Source: an uncultured Lachnospiraceae bacterium (GTDB taxonomy: Bacteria > Bacillota > Clostridia > Lachnospirales > Lachnospiraceae). From it: a stretch of 55,760 nt of DNA. Below the pieces are notes generated by a model. The model had not been told where the DNA came from and did no database searches. It was given only the letters and a program-made list of their open reading frames with translations. The DNA is taken from contig UQWA01000021.1 in the NCBI GenBank assembly GCA_900544685.1, positions 1 to 55,760 of the forward strand, given 5' to 3'. The stretch's first letter is position 1; each line of letters begins with the position of its first letter. The position numbers were made by a program, and so were the translations under genes. Shown here piece by piece: positions 1-9,221 of this stretch.

Positions 1-30
1 AAGTTTGTAGAATTCAAAAATTTAATATGA
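1..30 (+). CDS. 3' tail of an upstream gene (partial)
   Basis: Frame 1 reads KFVEFKNLI and then TGA, and a hairpin with a T-run follows 10 bases later. This fits the last codons of a gene that begins before the window. Nine residues are too few to assign a family, and chance cannot be excluded. Confidence 0.3.
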   Translation, partial: KFVEFKNLI

Positions 31-39
31 AATGTGAGA

Positions 40-78
40 TAGAGCGTATGGAAATTAACTATACGTTCTATTTTTTTT
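40..78 (+). terminator. rho-independent terminator
   Basis: The arms TAGAGCGTAT (40-49) and ATACGTTCTA (61-70) pair over 10 bp with one G-U wobble, and eight T follow directly. It would end transcription from whatever lies upstream of the window and isolates the sequence to its right. Confidence 0.75.
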
Positions 79-371
79 CCTTTTTTGAAAAAGTGATTAA
101 AAAACTATTGACATTTTGTTACTGGTGAAGCCACAATAGCATTTACTTACAACAGCCTTCAATCTGAATCAATGGCAAGGGCTACACCGGCAAATATGCA
201 CATTGACATAGTTTCAGCCTGTTGCATAAAGTAATCAAGCAGAACAAGAAGATATTCTGCTGAAGCCTATTTGTTATGGTTATTTCTATTGGACAGTAAT
301 TGGCTTTTTCTATCGGATCCAGATTGGTTGTTTCTGTTGGTCTTACATTGGCTGTTTCAAGCGGACTCTAA
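79..371. other. gene-free A/T-rich stretch
   Basis: No convincing gene is seen. One frame is open from about 112 to 234 and ends HIDIVSACCIK, but it lacks a clear start and ribosome site and I do not recognise it. A TTGACA hexamer at 108-113 has no good -10 partner at normal spacing. Around 270-360 there are loosely repeated TTGG/TTTCT words with no clear structure. It is probably decayed ICE sequence. Confidence 0.4.
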
Positions 372-614
372 CATATTAAGCCAATATCAGATTTGAAAAA
401 TTATATAGATGTCCTAAAAGAAGTAGATATTTCCAGAAGAGTTTATTTAACAAGAAATGGTCATGCGGAGTATGGAATCCTTACAATGGAAGAAATAGCT
501 GAATTGGATCGTTTAAAAGCAGCATATACGCTGACTCAGAAACTTCGGGCAGCGAAAGAACGAGCTGAAAAAGAAGGTTGGATTAATGCAGATGATCTGG
601 AAAATAATATTTGA
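372..614 (+). pseudogene. Phd/YefM-type antitoxin, start codon apparently lost
   Basis: The open frame starts after a TAA at about 370 and reads HIKPISDLKNYIDVLKEV, followed by RRVYLTRNGHAEYGILT. This is the usual N-terminal DNA-binding half of Phd/YefM antitoxins, which repress their own operon and neutralise a RelE/ParE-type toxin. The family normally begins with ATG just before the IKPISDL motif. Here no ATG exists in that position and the first usable start is TTG at 393, which cuts into the conserved motif. No intact toxin gene follows. The acidic helical C-terminus (to NADDLENNI) is intact. It is either a weakly expressed orphan antitoxin or a dead relic. The family call is fairly safe; its activity is doubtful. 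Confidence 0.6.
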
Positions 615-665
615 AATTTAGTACAGCTATGTATGTTCATCAGAGAATATGCATGGCTCTATTTT

Positions 666-809
666 ATGGACGATATAAAATGTAAATCAATGAAAACACA
701 TGAAAACCAGTCAAATCCATTCGAAACGGATGAGTATTGAATGGAAATAACCACCTGTGTTACTGTTAAGATGCAAAAAAAGAAAAAGCAGAAAAGACCT
801 GCAAAGTAA
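666..809 (+). pseudogene. tiny ORF split by an in-frame TGA
   Basis: One frame reads MDDIKCKSMKTHENQS to NPFETDEY, then TGA at 738-740, then MEITTCVTVKMQKKKKQKRPAK and TAA at 807-809. Both halves share a frame, and the second ends one base before a terminator stem. This suggests a small basic-tailed protein broken by a nonsense mutation, or two overlapping leader-sized ORFs. I recognise no family and see no strong ribosome site. Confidence 0.3.
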
Positions 810-840
810 GATCGATCATAACTGGTCGGTCTCTTTTTTT
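810..840 (+). terminator. rho-independent terminator upstream of the adhesin gene
   Basis: GATCGATC (810-817) pairs with GGTCGGTC (824-831) over 8 bp with two G-U pairs and a 6-base loop. TCTTTTTTT follows. It separates the decayed left-end sequence from the adhesin gene. Confidence 0.7.
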
Positions 841-909
841 GCTTAAAAACTGGCGGGAAATGGGGTGAAGAGAAAAAAGCCGAAAAGAAAAACAGGAGGA
901 AAAGTGAAT

Positions 910-3900
910 ATGAAGAAAGGAAAAGAGGCAACATCCCTGTTGATGGCGGTGGTTATGTCAGTCTCAAACCTGTTATCCCCAGTTCCAGTCATTGCTGCGG
1001 AGCAGATTCAGACGGAACAGATGGAGCAGACAGAAGAACTGACAGAACAGTCAGAGACAGAAACCGGCAGTGAAAGTGAAACGCCGGTACAGCTTTATGA
1101 GGTGCTGTTAAAAGAGATGGATGGATGCACATATCAGTATGACCATGCGAAAGTGAAGGAAACTTCAGATAAGTCGGTGATACTGGCATATGCACCGGAG
1201 GAAGCGGTCAAGATAGGCATTACAGCGGAAGACGGTCTCCATGTAGAACAGGTTCAGGTTTTAGCGGAGAAAGAAGAGATTCCATGCAGCTGGAAAGAAG
1301 AAACTTGTGAATTTCAAATGCCGGAAAAGAATGTAGAGCTGCGTGTAACCATAGAAGAAAATCCAGATGCCAAAGAGACAGAAACGGAAAGTAATCTGAC
1401 GGAAACTGGATCACCGGAAGAGGAACAGACAGAGAAAAAAGTGCCGGAGGCTGAAACCGAAGCAGTGACAGAGCAGCAGACAGAAACGGAAACCGAATCA
1501 CGTCCAGTACCGGAACCATCCAAAGAAACCGATGCACAAACATTACTGCCAAATACCGGAAGCATCGAAGTGGTAGAAGCACTGTCGATTCCGTTTGATA
1601 CGTGGGATTTTGACCCGGAAAAAGATTTCCGTAATATTCCATATGAAGCAGATGGTTACGAGATTACCCTGATATCAGAGAATATTACCTACGATAAGCC
1701 GGGTAAATATGAGACTGTGTATCGGGTAGATAAAAGCAGCGAGGAGTACTGGTTTGTCGTACGTCCGATTCTGGTGGAAGATCCTTCTGAATCTGAGCCT
1801 GTCACAGAATCCGAAACAGAAACTATGACAGGGGCAATAGAAATTCCGGTAACGGAAGCTGAATCGGAAACCGAAGAACAGACAAATATTCTGACGGAAT
1901 CAGAAGCAGAAACAGAAACAGAGACAGAGACTGAGACGAATACGGAAAAGGAAACGGCAGAAGAGACTTCAGCCAGTGAAAGAACGGAAGTATCGGAAGA
2001 CGAACTGTACCGTATGACACTTCCAGATCCCGGCGAAACAGTTACCTTAAAGAAGCGTACAGTCTGGAGCCAGGATCAGAAGTTTGATGTGAAAGATTAC
2101 CATCCGGAAAGCGCCATGCTTGACAGAGCAGACATTGTGTGGCTGAAAGGGGAAATTGACTACAGTGGAGAGAACATCAGTGAAGTGACCTATCAGGCCA
2201 CGTTACAGGAAGACCCAGCTTATCAGTGGTATGTTGTTGTGCCGTTTGCGGTGACGGATAAAAAAGAAGATGCAGATACAGGATCTAACGATTATGACAA
2301 TATTTTTTATCTGGAATCTTATGGTGACACATCCCATGCTGGAAAGCTGCCAACCTATATCGGTGAAACGGTACAGGGTGAGGGGATACATGTAAAGGCT
2401 GGTGAACCATTCCAGTTGTTAGATGTAAACCTGGATTATGACTGGGATATCTTTGGCATGGATCTGTTGGATGACGGCGGATTTGATGTATCCAAAACAG
2501 GAACGTATACTGTTATTTATGAACTTTATGCATGGAGTGATTTAAGCCAGACGTTTAAAGTACAGTGTCAGGCCACGGTAGAAGATGCAGAACAGGAAAG
2601 TGGGACCGCAGTGGTACATATAGTATCCGGTGAAGTGGAATGTCTGGTAACGGAAGCAGGTGGCAAAACCAGTCTGGCTAAGTACGGGACAGATTATACA
2701 GGAAAAGCACAGATGCTGGAACTGACAGCCAGATCCCCGTATGGACATCAGATTACACCAAAGGTAACCGTATATGAAGACGGTACGGTGGCAGATGGTT
2801 GTGTGCTGGAACAGAACATGACAGAAAATGGAACAGTCTATGTGATGGATCTGAAGGAAGGACATACCTACCAGATTCTGGCAGATGTAACAGGCTATGA
2901 AGATACCGGCAAAGCAGACAAGCGGAGTGATGAATGGGTATGGGAAGATGGCATGGAACTTTCTTCCATGCGTGCCTCAACTTCCAAAACATGGTCCGGA
3001 AAATCAACTGTAGTGAAATCCCTGCAGACCTATGGGTCAGATTCCGGAGCCTCTGCGGTAGGAGCGAAGAGTAAAGCCCATGTAACCCTGCAGTCCTCCT
3101 TACGGACAAAGATCAAGACCTGGATCAAAGAGACGCTAAAACTGGATATGGAAAGCGCAATTCCGACTAAGATGGATGTGAAATGTACCACACCGGGATC
3201 TGGATACGGACACTGGGGCTGGTATACATCCGGGGCATTCAGCCAGTGTTGCAGCGGAGCAACCATGAAAGCCACACTGATGACAGATAAGAATGAGAAA
3301 CCGACCAAGATCAAACTGACACTGACCTTAAAAGGAGCCAACGGGTTCCAGACTTTTGGTGGAACGGCTTACATAAAAGTAGAAGAAGGCGGTGGTACCT
3401 TAACATTAAAGAAACGCAGTGCATCTGACAATCTGGTAAAGACTTTTTCAGATATTCAGGTAGACACTGCTTTTGTCATTTATGAGGATGAGGCATGCAC
3501 CAAACAGGCAGCTGATGTGGACATTTCCCCGGCCTCAGCTTCTGCAACAGAAGTCTCCCAGGTGGTAGAACTGGATGAGGGTACCTACTGGATCGTGGAG
3601 ACAGCCAGAATGCCTGGACATGCATGGGATACCCACAAATATAAAATAACCGTGAATAACGGGGAAAATACCAGTTTGACAGTTACCAACAAACCATTTT
3701 ATTTTAATGGCACATTTCTGGTAAAGAAAGATAAAAAGACTCAGACTCCACTTGCCGGGGCTGTTTTTCAGGTAAAAGGAACACGTTCCGGAAAGGCAGT
3801 CGGTACATGGTATTTTAAGTCAGACTCAGACGGAAAAATCAGTTATGACACAGCGCATTATCTGACTGCATGGAAAACGCAGAAGAGTGATGCCCTGTAC

Positions 3901-6900
3901 CAGATCAATGATACGGTGGGCGTTGGGCTTCCAGAGAGCACAGTTCTGACTGTAAAAGAAGTGGAAGCACCGGAAGGGTATGTATTAGACAGCCGGGAGT
4001 ACAGCGTGGGGGTAAGTGACCACACAGACGGAAAAGAATTACAGGCAGTCAAGCTTACCTGTACCCCATTAAATGTAACCAATGATAAAGATGAAGGATA
4101 TCTGTATCTGGAAAAAACGGATCAGGTGCTTGGCACAAAAGTACCGGAACCATACAGCTTAAAAGGAGCGGTGTATGGGGTCTATGACAGCACCGGAAAA
4201 AGGGTGGCAGGTCTGACCACACAGGAGAATGGCAGGACAGAAACCATTGCAGTCAAGACCGGAACCTACCAGATCAGGGAGGAGACGGCACCATCCGGGT
4301 ATCATATATCGGATGAAGTGGTCAGTGTGACGGTGACAGCTGGAAATACAGAAAATGCGCCGATTGCAGTACATGTGACAGAAAAGCCGGAAACTGGGAA
4401 ACTGAAGATTATCAAGGCACCGGACGAAAAGGAAGATCCGAAAATCTGGGAAAAACGTGATTTATCCGAAGTAGTGTTTGAACTTACCTATGTGGCAGAT
4501 CCAAGTATCAAAGTACGTATCCAGTTAAATGAAAAAGGGGAAGGCATGGCAGAGAACCTGTATTTTGGTGACTGGGAGCTGACAGAGATTACACCGCCGA
4601 AATACCATAAGCCAATGGAAAAAGAGATCATCACCATTGATGAGGAAAGCGTATATGAGGCTGAGATTGTAAACCATTTAAAAGAGGCTGCCATTGTGAT
4701 TGAAAAACGGGATGCAGATACGGGAAACCTGATTACAAGAGGCCAGATGACATTCCAGATCCTGGACGAGGCGGGAAAAACAGTATCCCTTCAGGTGAAA
4801 GGCAAAAAAGAAAAGACCGATACCTTCCAGACCGCAGAGGATGGAACCGTGCAGTTTGAAGAAACGCTTCCAGCTGGAACGTATACCATCCACGAACTGA
4901 TCCCGCCAAAAGGGTATCAGCGTGCAGAGGATGTAACGGTGGAACTGACTGAGGAAGGGGATCTGGAGCATCCGGTTGTTGTGACCGTGACCGATAAACG
5001 TGCACAGTATACACAGGTAAAAGTGAAAAAGCTGGACGCAGACAGCCAGGAAATGGCCGGTGCCGGATTTACTTTTGCAGTCCTTGCAGAGGAAGACATA
5101 CTGGACGGAGCAGGAAAAGCTTATCCTGGGTACGAAAAAGATGCTGTGATTGAAAAGATCCGGACAGATGAGACAGGCTGGGCGCAGACAACGAAGCTGC
5201 TCTACCCTGGAACCTACCGTATTGAAGAAACTGAGGCTGCAGATCATTACCAGTTAAATACAAAGCAGAAACTGACCTTCAAAGTAGTGGAAAAAGAACC
5301 GGAAAAGGAAGGGGCAGACTGGCAGACCGATATTGAGATACTGGGCGGTTTGGAAGATCTGGTCTTTTCCAATGATCCGGTGAAGCGTCCAATCCGGGTG
5401 AAAAAGACAGATGCCGTAACAGGAAGCCCGGCGGGGGCAGAGTTTGTATTTGAAATCAAGGCAGATGAAGTGAAAGACGGAAGCGGCCATACCAGAAAAG
5501 GGTATGAAAAAGGAACAGTCGTTGATACGATTACTACCAATGAAGAGTCTGTAGCAGAATCCAAACCACTTTATACCGGAACTTATCTTGTAAAAGAAAT
5601 CATCCGTATCCGGGGATACCTGCTTAGTGAGACAGAATACCCGGTGCAGATCACAGACGGGGAAAAGACAGGGGAGCCGGTGGAACTTACCATTTCGGAT
5701 GAACCGATGAAGAAAAAGGTGCAGGTTACAAAAGTGGATGAAGAGACCGGGAAGCATCTGGGAGCCGGATATGTCTTTGAAATTACAGCAAGTGAAGATA
5801 TAGCAGACTGTGCCGGAGAGATTTACGTAAAAGAAGGGGAAATTGTAGACCGGATCACCACGGATGAAGATGGTATTGCGGTATCCAAAGAGTTATTCCT
5901 GGGGCATTATTATGTACAGGAGGCAGAAGTGCCGGATGCGGGCATGGCAATCAATCCAGACCGGTTTGAATTTGAACTGACTGACGAACTGGATGAGGAA
6001 GGAAATCTGGTGAATCCGGAAGACCAGACCATGATCCTGCCTCTGGATGATATCAAGGATAAACCGACTGCGGTAAAGATCCGAAAAACTGACAGCGTAG
6101 ACGGCAAAGTATTATCCGGCATTACGTTCCGGGTGAAGGAAGCCGATGCAGAAGATGCGGAAGACCAGCTTTATGTGACGGATGAAAATGGAGAAATCCG
6201 TGTGCCATACCTGAAAAAGAACGGCACTTATATGGTTGCGGAAACAGCAACGATCCCCGGCTACAACCTGAACACAGAGACCTATACGTTTGAAGTGGAT
6301 GAAAACGGGCTGATTGATGGAAAAGCAGAATATGAGCTGGAAATCACAAACCAGCCAAATGTGGTGCAGGTATCAAAGACCGACATGACCGGGGAAAAAG
6401 AAATCCCAGGGGCACAGCTGAAAATTACCTCTGCGGAGGATGATGCAGTCATGGACGAGTGGACATCCACAGAAGAACCGCATTTCGTATATGGCATGCC
6501 TGCTGGAACTTATTACCTGACAGAGACTCTGCCGCCGAAAGGGTATGTCACATCGGAAACCGTGATGTTCGAGGTGACAGATTCACTGGAAGTGCAGAAA
6601 GTAACCATACAGGATGAAGTTACAAAGGTACAGATTTCCAAGAAAGATATCACCACGAAAGAAGAACTGCCGGGAGCATCCCTGGAGATCCGAAATGAGG
6701 ACGGTGAAACAGTGGAAAGCTGGGTATCCACAGAAGAGCCGTATTACATAGAAATGCTGCCTATTGGAACCTATACCCTGACGGAAACTGCAGCGCCGGA
6801 ATACTATGCCAAGGCGGAAACAATTACCTTTGAAGTAACGGATACCAAAGACATCCAGAAGATGGAGATGCTGGATGAAAAGATCCGGGTGGCAGTCAGC

Positions 6901-7347
6901 AAGAAAGATATCACTGGCAAAAAAGAACTGCCGGGAGCCAAATTAACGGTCAAAGATGCGAAAGGCAATCAGATAGAAGAATGGGTATCGGAAGAAACCC
7001 CGCATGAAATGAATCTGGCAGCCGGAGAGTATACCTTGATCGAAGTGACCGCACCGGAAGGCTATGAGGTGGCAGAAAATGTGACTTTTACGGTAACGGA
7101 TTCGTTGGAAGTGCAGCCTGTTACCATGTACGATGAACCAAAGGATACGCTGGTAGATCTGACTGGAAAGACGAAGACTACCACAACCGGAGGCGGCACC
7201 CCGTCTTCCTCAGGCGGTGGAAATGTCATAGCGCAGATGGTACAGACCGGTGATATAAACCGTTATCTCCCGGCGATTGTCCTGATTCTTTCAGGCGTTG
7301 GCATGGCAGGGATCTGTCTGTTACGAAGAAAAAAGAAGAAAGACTAA
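910..7347 (+). CDS. giant SpaA/Cna-B (VaFE-like) repeat surface adhesin
   Basis: A 2,145-residue cell-surface protein. ATG 910 is chosen over the upstream GTG at 865 because AGGAGG lies 10 bases before it and a signal peptide (KK...LLMAVVMSVSNLL...VIAAEQ) follows at once. Two Thr/Glu-rich linkers lie near residues 157-213 and 294-360. From about residue 830 I count roughly 12 consecutive SpaA/Cna-B-like domains, each opening with V-x-V-x-K-x-D and G-A-x-F/L and closing near an E-T/L-x-P-x-G-Y motif, the pattern of intramolecular isopeptide-bond domains. The C-terminus has VQTGD, a hydrophobic helix and RRKKKKD, a variant sortase signal. No sortase gene is in the window, so a host sortase is presumed. 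Its place at the head of the transfer block suggests a role in mating contact or host adhesion (inference). Confidence 0.85.
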   Translation: MKKGKEATSLLMAVVMSVSNLLSPVPVIAAEQIQTEQMEQTEELTEQSETETGSESETPVQLYEVLLKEMDGCTYQYDHAKVKETSDKSVILAYAPEEAVKIGITAEDGLHVEQVQVLAEKEEIPCSWKEETCEFQMPEKNVELRVTIEENPDAKETETESNLTETGSPEEEQTEKKVPEAETEAVTEQQTETETESRPVPEPSKETDAQTLLPNTGSIEVVEALSIPFDTWDFDPEKDFRNIPYEADGYEITLISENITYDKPGKYETVYRVDKSSEEYWFVVRPILVEDPSESEPVTESETETMTGAIEIPVTEAESETEEQTNILTESEAETETETETETNTEKETAEETSASERTEVSEDELYRMTLPDPGETVTLKKRTVWSQDQKFDVKDYHPESAMLDRADIVWLKGEIDYSGENISEVTYQATLQEDPAYQWYVVVPFAVTDKKEDADTGSNDYDNIFYLESYGDTSHAGKLPTYIGETVQGEGIHVKAGEPFQLLDVNLDYDWDIFGMDLLDDGGFDVSKTGTYTVIYELYAWSDLSQTFKVQCQATVEDAEQESGTAVVHIVSGEVECLVTEAGGKTSLAKYGTDYTGKAQMLELTARSPYGHQITPKVTVYEDGTVADGCVLEQNMTENGTVYVMDLKEGHTYQILADVTGYEDTGKADKRSDEWVWEDGMELSSMRASTSKTWSGKSTVVKSLQTYGSDSGASAVGAKSKAHVTLQSSLRTKIKTWIKETLKLDMESAIPTKMDVKCTTPGSGYGHWGWYTSGAFSQCCSGATMKATLMTDKNEKPTKIKLTLTLKGANGFQTFGGTAYIKVEEGGGTLTLKKRSASDNLVKTFSDIQVDTAFVIYEDEACTKQAADVDISPASASATEVSQVVELDEGTYWIVETARMPGHAWDTHKYKITVNNGENTSLTVTNKPFYFNGTFLVKKDKKTQTPLAGAVFQVKGTRSGKAVGTWYFKSDSDGKISYDTAHYLTAWKTQKSDALYQINDTVGVGLPESTVLTVKEVEAPEGYVLDSREYSVGVSDHTDGKELQAVKLTCTPLNVTNDKDEGYLYLEKTDQVLGTKVPEPYSLKGAVYGVYDSTGKRVAGLTTQENGRTETIAVKTGTYQIREETAPSGYHISDEVVSVTVTAGNTENAPIAVHVTEKPETGKLKIIKAPDEKEDPKIWEKRDLSEVVFELTYVADPSIKVRIQLNEKGEGMAENLYFGDWELTEITPPKYHKPMEKEIITIDEESVYEAEIVNHLKEAAIVIEKRDADTGNLITRGQMTFQILDEAGKTVSLQVKGKKEKTDTFQTAEDGTVQFEETLPAGTYTIHELIPPKGYQRAEDVTVELTEEGDLEHPVVVTVTDKRAQYTQVKVKKLDADSQEMAGAGFTFAVLAEEDILDGAGKAYPGYEKDAVIEKIRTDETGWAQTTKLLYPGTYRIEETEAADHYQLNTKQKLTFKVVEKEPEKEGADWQTDIEILGGLEDLVFSNDPVKRPIRVKKTDAVTGSPAGAEFVFEIKADEVKDGSGHTRKGYEKGTVVDTITTNEESVAESKPLYTGTYLVKEIIRIRGYLLSETEYPVQITDGEKTGEPVELTISDEPMKKKVQVTKVDEETGKHLGAGYVFEITASEDIADCAGEIYVKEGEIVDRITTDEDGIAVSKELFLGHYYVQEAEVPDAGMAINPDRFEFELTDELDEEGNLVNPEDQTMILPLDDIKDKPTAVKIRKTDSVDGKVLSGITFRVKEADAEDAEDQLYVTDENGEIRVPYLKKNGTYMVAETATIPGYNLNTETYTFEVDENGLIDGKAEYELEITNQPNVVQVSKTDMTGEKEIPGAQLKITSAEDDAVMDEWTSTEEPHFVYGMPAGTYYLTETLPPKGYVTSETVMFEVTDSLEVQKVTIQDEVTKVQISKKDITTKEELPGASLEIRNEDGETVESWVSTEEPYYIEMLPIGTYTLTETAAPEYYAKAETITFEVTDTKDIQKMEMLDEKIRVAVSKKDITGKKELPGAKLTVKDAKGNQIEEWVSEETPHEMNLAAGEYTLIEVTAPEGYEVAENVTFTVTDSLEVQPVTMYDEPKDTLVDLTGKTKTTTTGGGTPSSSGGGNVIAQMVQTGDINRYLPAIVLILSGVGMAGICLLRRKKKKD

Positions 7348-7357
7348 AAAGAACAGG

Positions 7358-7383
7358 GTTGGCCGGAAACGGCCGGCTCTTTT
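7358..7383 (+). terminator. hairpin terminator or attenuator after the adhesin gene
   Basis: GTTGGCCG (7358-7365), a GAAA tetraloop and CGGCCGGC (7370-7377) form an 8-bp stem followed by TCTTTT. The short T-run suggests partial termination, which would let the adhesin and the transfer genes be expressed at different levels. Confidence 0.55.
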
Positions 7384-7404
7384 AGCTGGAAAGGAACGAT
7401 AACT

Positions 7405-7512
7405 GTGACAATTAGAGTAACACTGGAAGAACTGCTGGAACTGATTTGGAATCTCCCGGAAGACCAGATCCTGGAGATCGAATTTGGCGGTGAAGATATA
7501 TGCAGAAATTAA
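7405..7512 (+). CDS. 35-residue micro-ORF coupled to the radC-like gene
   Basis: The GTG start has AAGGA upstream, and the frame reads VTIRVTLEELLELIWNLPED followed by QILEIEFGGEDICRN. Its stop overlaps the start of the RadC-like gene (ATG at 7500), a typical coupling arrangement. The peptide is acidic and likely helical. I do not recognise a family. Codon use resembles its neighbours, so it is probably translated, perhaps mainly to couple radC translation. Confidence 0.5.
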   Translation: MTIRVTLEELLELIWNLPEDQILEIEFGGEDICRN

Positions 7513-7985
7513 AACAGGTGAGAGTCAGGCTGGAGGAAGTACCTTCTTTGTTTGGGGACAGAAGAATAGCAAATGTGAAAGACGCCATTTATCTGATGAT
7601 GAATGACATGCAGATGGCTGACCGGGAAATGATGTTTGTATTAAACATATCTGCAAAGGGAGAAGTTTTAAATATGGAAGTAGCGTCCATTGGTACGCTG
7701 ACACAGGCGTGTGCCATTCCAAGGGAACTGCTGAAAAGCGTGATTCTATCCAATGCGGCAAGTATGATTATGATGCATAACCACCCATCAGGAGATCCAA
7801 CACCAAGCAGGGAAGATTTTGAGATTACAGAAAGAATGCAGTACGTAGCAGAGCTTTTGGGGGTGGATCTGTTGGATCACATTATCGTAGGGAAAAGAGG
7901 AACCTATTATAGTTTCCATGAAGCGGGAGTATTAGAGCGTGAGATTGTGAAAGAGGAAAAAAAGACAGCAGAAAGGACGAGATAA
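7500..7985 (+). CDS. RadC-like JAB/MPN domain protein
   Basis: A 161-residue protein made up of the RadC MPN+ (JAB) domain without the usual N-terminal helix-hairpin-helix. The metal-site motif is present near residue 92 as HNHPSGDPTPSREDFE, that is H-x-H-P-S-G-D and a downstream Asp, with an upstream Glu in GEVLNME. RadC-like proteins are frequent on ICEs, plasmids and phages. Their biochemical role is unresolved and an old DNA-repair assignment has been questioned. It lies directly before the first secretion-channel gene and is likely co-transcribed with it. Confidence 0.85.
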   Translation: MQKLKQVRVRLEEVPSLFGDRRIANVKDAIYLMMNDMQMADREMMFVLNISAKGEVLNMEVASIGTLTQACAIPRELLKSVILSNAASMIMMHNHPSGDPTPSREDFEITERMQYVAELLGVDLLDHIIVGKRGTYYSFHEAGVLEREIVKEEKKTAERTR

Positions 7986-8294
7986 GTGAGACAGAGCAAA
8001 AGCAAAACAATCTGCAAACGAGCGAATATCCTGCCAATGACGCTGATGATGCTGATACATACCGTCAATATGGCAGGGGCGCAGGAAGCAGTCAGTAAGA
8101 TTAACAGCTTATCAGAGCTGTTTATGAACATATTATCAGCCATGGGTGTGATGATTCTGGGATATGGGATTTTCAACCTGGCGGCATTCGGGTTAAATTC
8201 CCATGACCCATCCCAGATGACGCAGGGAATTAAGTCTGTAGTAGCCGGACTATTGGTTATCATGGCACCTCAGATCGTAAATTTCCTGAAATAA
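7986..8294 (+). CDS. Maff2-family / VirB2-like small membrane protein
   Basis: A 102-residue protein with a GTG start immediately after the radC stop and AAAGGA upstream. It has a signal-like segment (MTLMMLIHTVNMAGAQ), then two hydrophobic helices around MNILSAMGVMILGYGIFNLAA and SVVAGLLVIMAPQIVNFL, joined by a short polar loop with SQMTQGIK. This topology and the GIK-x(3,4)-G motif match the Maff2 proteins of Gram-positive ICEs, which occupy the position of the VirB2 pilin. It probably sits in the membrane as a small channel subunit. The family call is good; a pilin role is inferred. Confidence 0.75.
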   Translation: MRQSKSKTICKRANILPMTLMMLIHTVNMAGAQEAVSKINSLSELFMNILSAMGVMILGYGIFNLAAFGLNSHDPSQMTQGIKSVVAGLLVIMAPQIVNFLK

Positions 8295-8309
8295 TGGAGG
8301 AAAAGACAG

Positions 8310-9203
8310 ATGAGTTTTTTGGTAGACGGGATTTTGGAATCCATGGGAAATGCCATGATTGATGCCGGAGCAAATTGTCTGAAAGGCGGGACGTTTATCT
8401 GGAACGGTTGTAACCGCATCAGTATAAGTTATCTGAAGATGAACCCACAGGGGCTGAGTGGTGGATGGAGTATGGTAACAGGCTCCATCTATTCCCTTTC
8501 CCTTGGAATTGGAGGGGCGCTCACCGTGATGTATTTCCTGATGGGCTGGGCCAGGGACAGCATTGACGTAAGAAGCACCTTTTCCTTTGACGGTATATTT
8601 AAGTTATTTATCAGGCTGGTGCTGACCACATCTCTGATAGCCAATTCCATGGCACTGGTAACGGGGATAACAGAGTGTGCCACGGCAGTGGTATCGACAG
8701 TTGGTATGGAACTGCCAGAAGAACAGGATTCGGATGTGTTTGATTCGTTTAAAAGCCAGCTTGCGGAAGACAAGGCATCTGGGGGAACGGTGCTTTCCAG
8801 CGGGCTGGTTGGAATGGCCGCAGGATTTTTTGGCGCAGCCATCATTATTGTGTGCGGGGTACAGATACTGCTGACGGTATTTTCAAGGCTGTTTAAGATG
8901 TATTTGTGTATCCCGTTTGCACCGGCGGCTTTTGCCGGGTTCGCCGGTGGGAGCAGTTTTAACCAGACCGGAATCGCGTGGCTGCGTACCTTTATCGGGT
9001 ATGCGCTGGAAGCAGTTGTCATTGCCCTTGCGATTGCAATCAGTTATGGACTGACCAAAGATGCCGCAGCGTTTAATACAACCGGGGAGGCAAGCGTGAT
9101 CGGAATTATGCTGACCGTCTGTGGGTACTGTGTGCCGATGCTGGCGTGTTCATCCAGTGCAAAGCTGGCGGATAACACCGTGCGCAGGTGCCTGGGATTA
9201 TGA
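8310..9203 (+). CDS. TrbL/VirB6-like conjugal transfer membrane protein
   Basis: A 297-residue polytopic membrane protein with about six hydrophobic segments and a polar loop in the middle (EEQDSDVFDSFKSQLAEDKASGG). It begins MSFLVDGILESMGNAMID and ends with a Gly/Ala-rich pair of helices. Layout and position between the VirB2-like and PrgI-like genes match TrbL/VirB6 proteins, which form the inner-membrane pore of type IV secretion systems. The start at 8310 follows an ATGGAGGAAAAG ribosome site. The role is inferred from topology and synteny. Confidence 0.8.
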   Translation: MSFLVDGILESMGNAMIDAGANCLKGGTFIWNGCNRISISYLKMNPQGLSGGWSMVTGSIYSLSLGIGGALTVMYFLMGWARDSIDVRSTFSFDGIFKLFIRLVLTTSLIANSMALVTGITECATAVVSTVGMELPEEQDSDVFDSFKSQLAEDKASGGTVLSSGLVGMAAGFFGAAIIIVCGVQILLTVFSRLFKMYLCIPFAPAAFAGFAGGSSFNQTGIAWLRTFIGYALEAVVIALAIAISYGLTKDAAAFNTTGEASVIGIMLTVCGYCVPMLACSSSAKLADNTVRRCLGL

Positions 9204-9221
9204 CAGAAAAGGAGATACAAG

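Noticed and set aside
108..136. TTGACA at 108-113 as a promoter
   Set aside because: No acceptable -10 lies 16-18 bases downstream.
1380..1990. Repeated GAAACAGAA-like words that could be taken for a CRISPR or tandem-repeat locus
   Set aside because: They encode the Thr/Glu linker in frame. There is no constant repeat/spacer period and no cas gene in the window.
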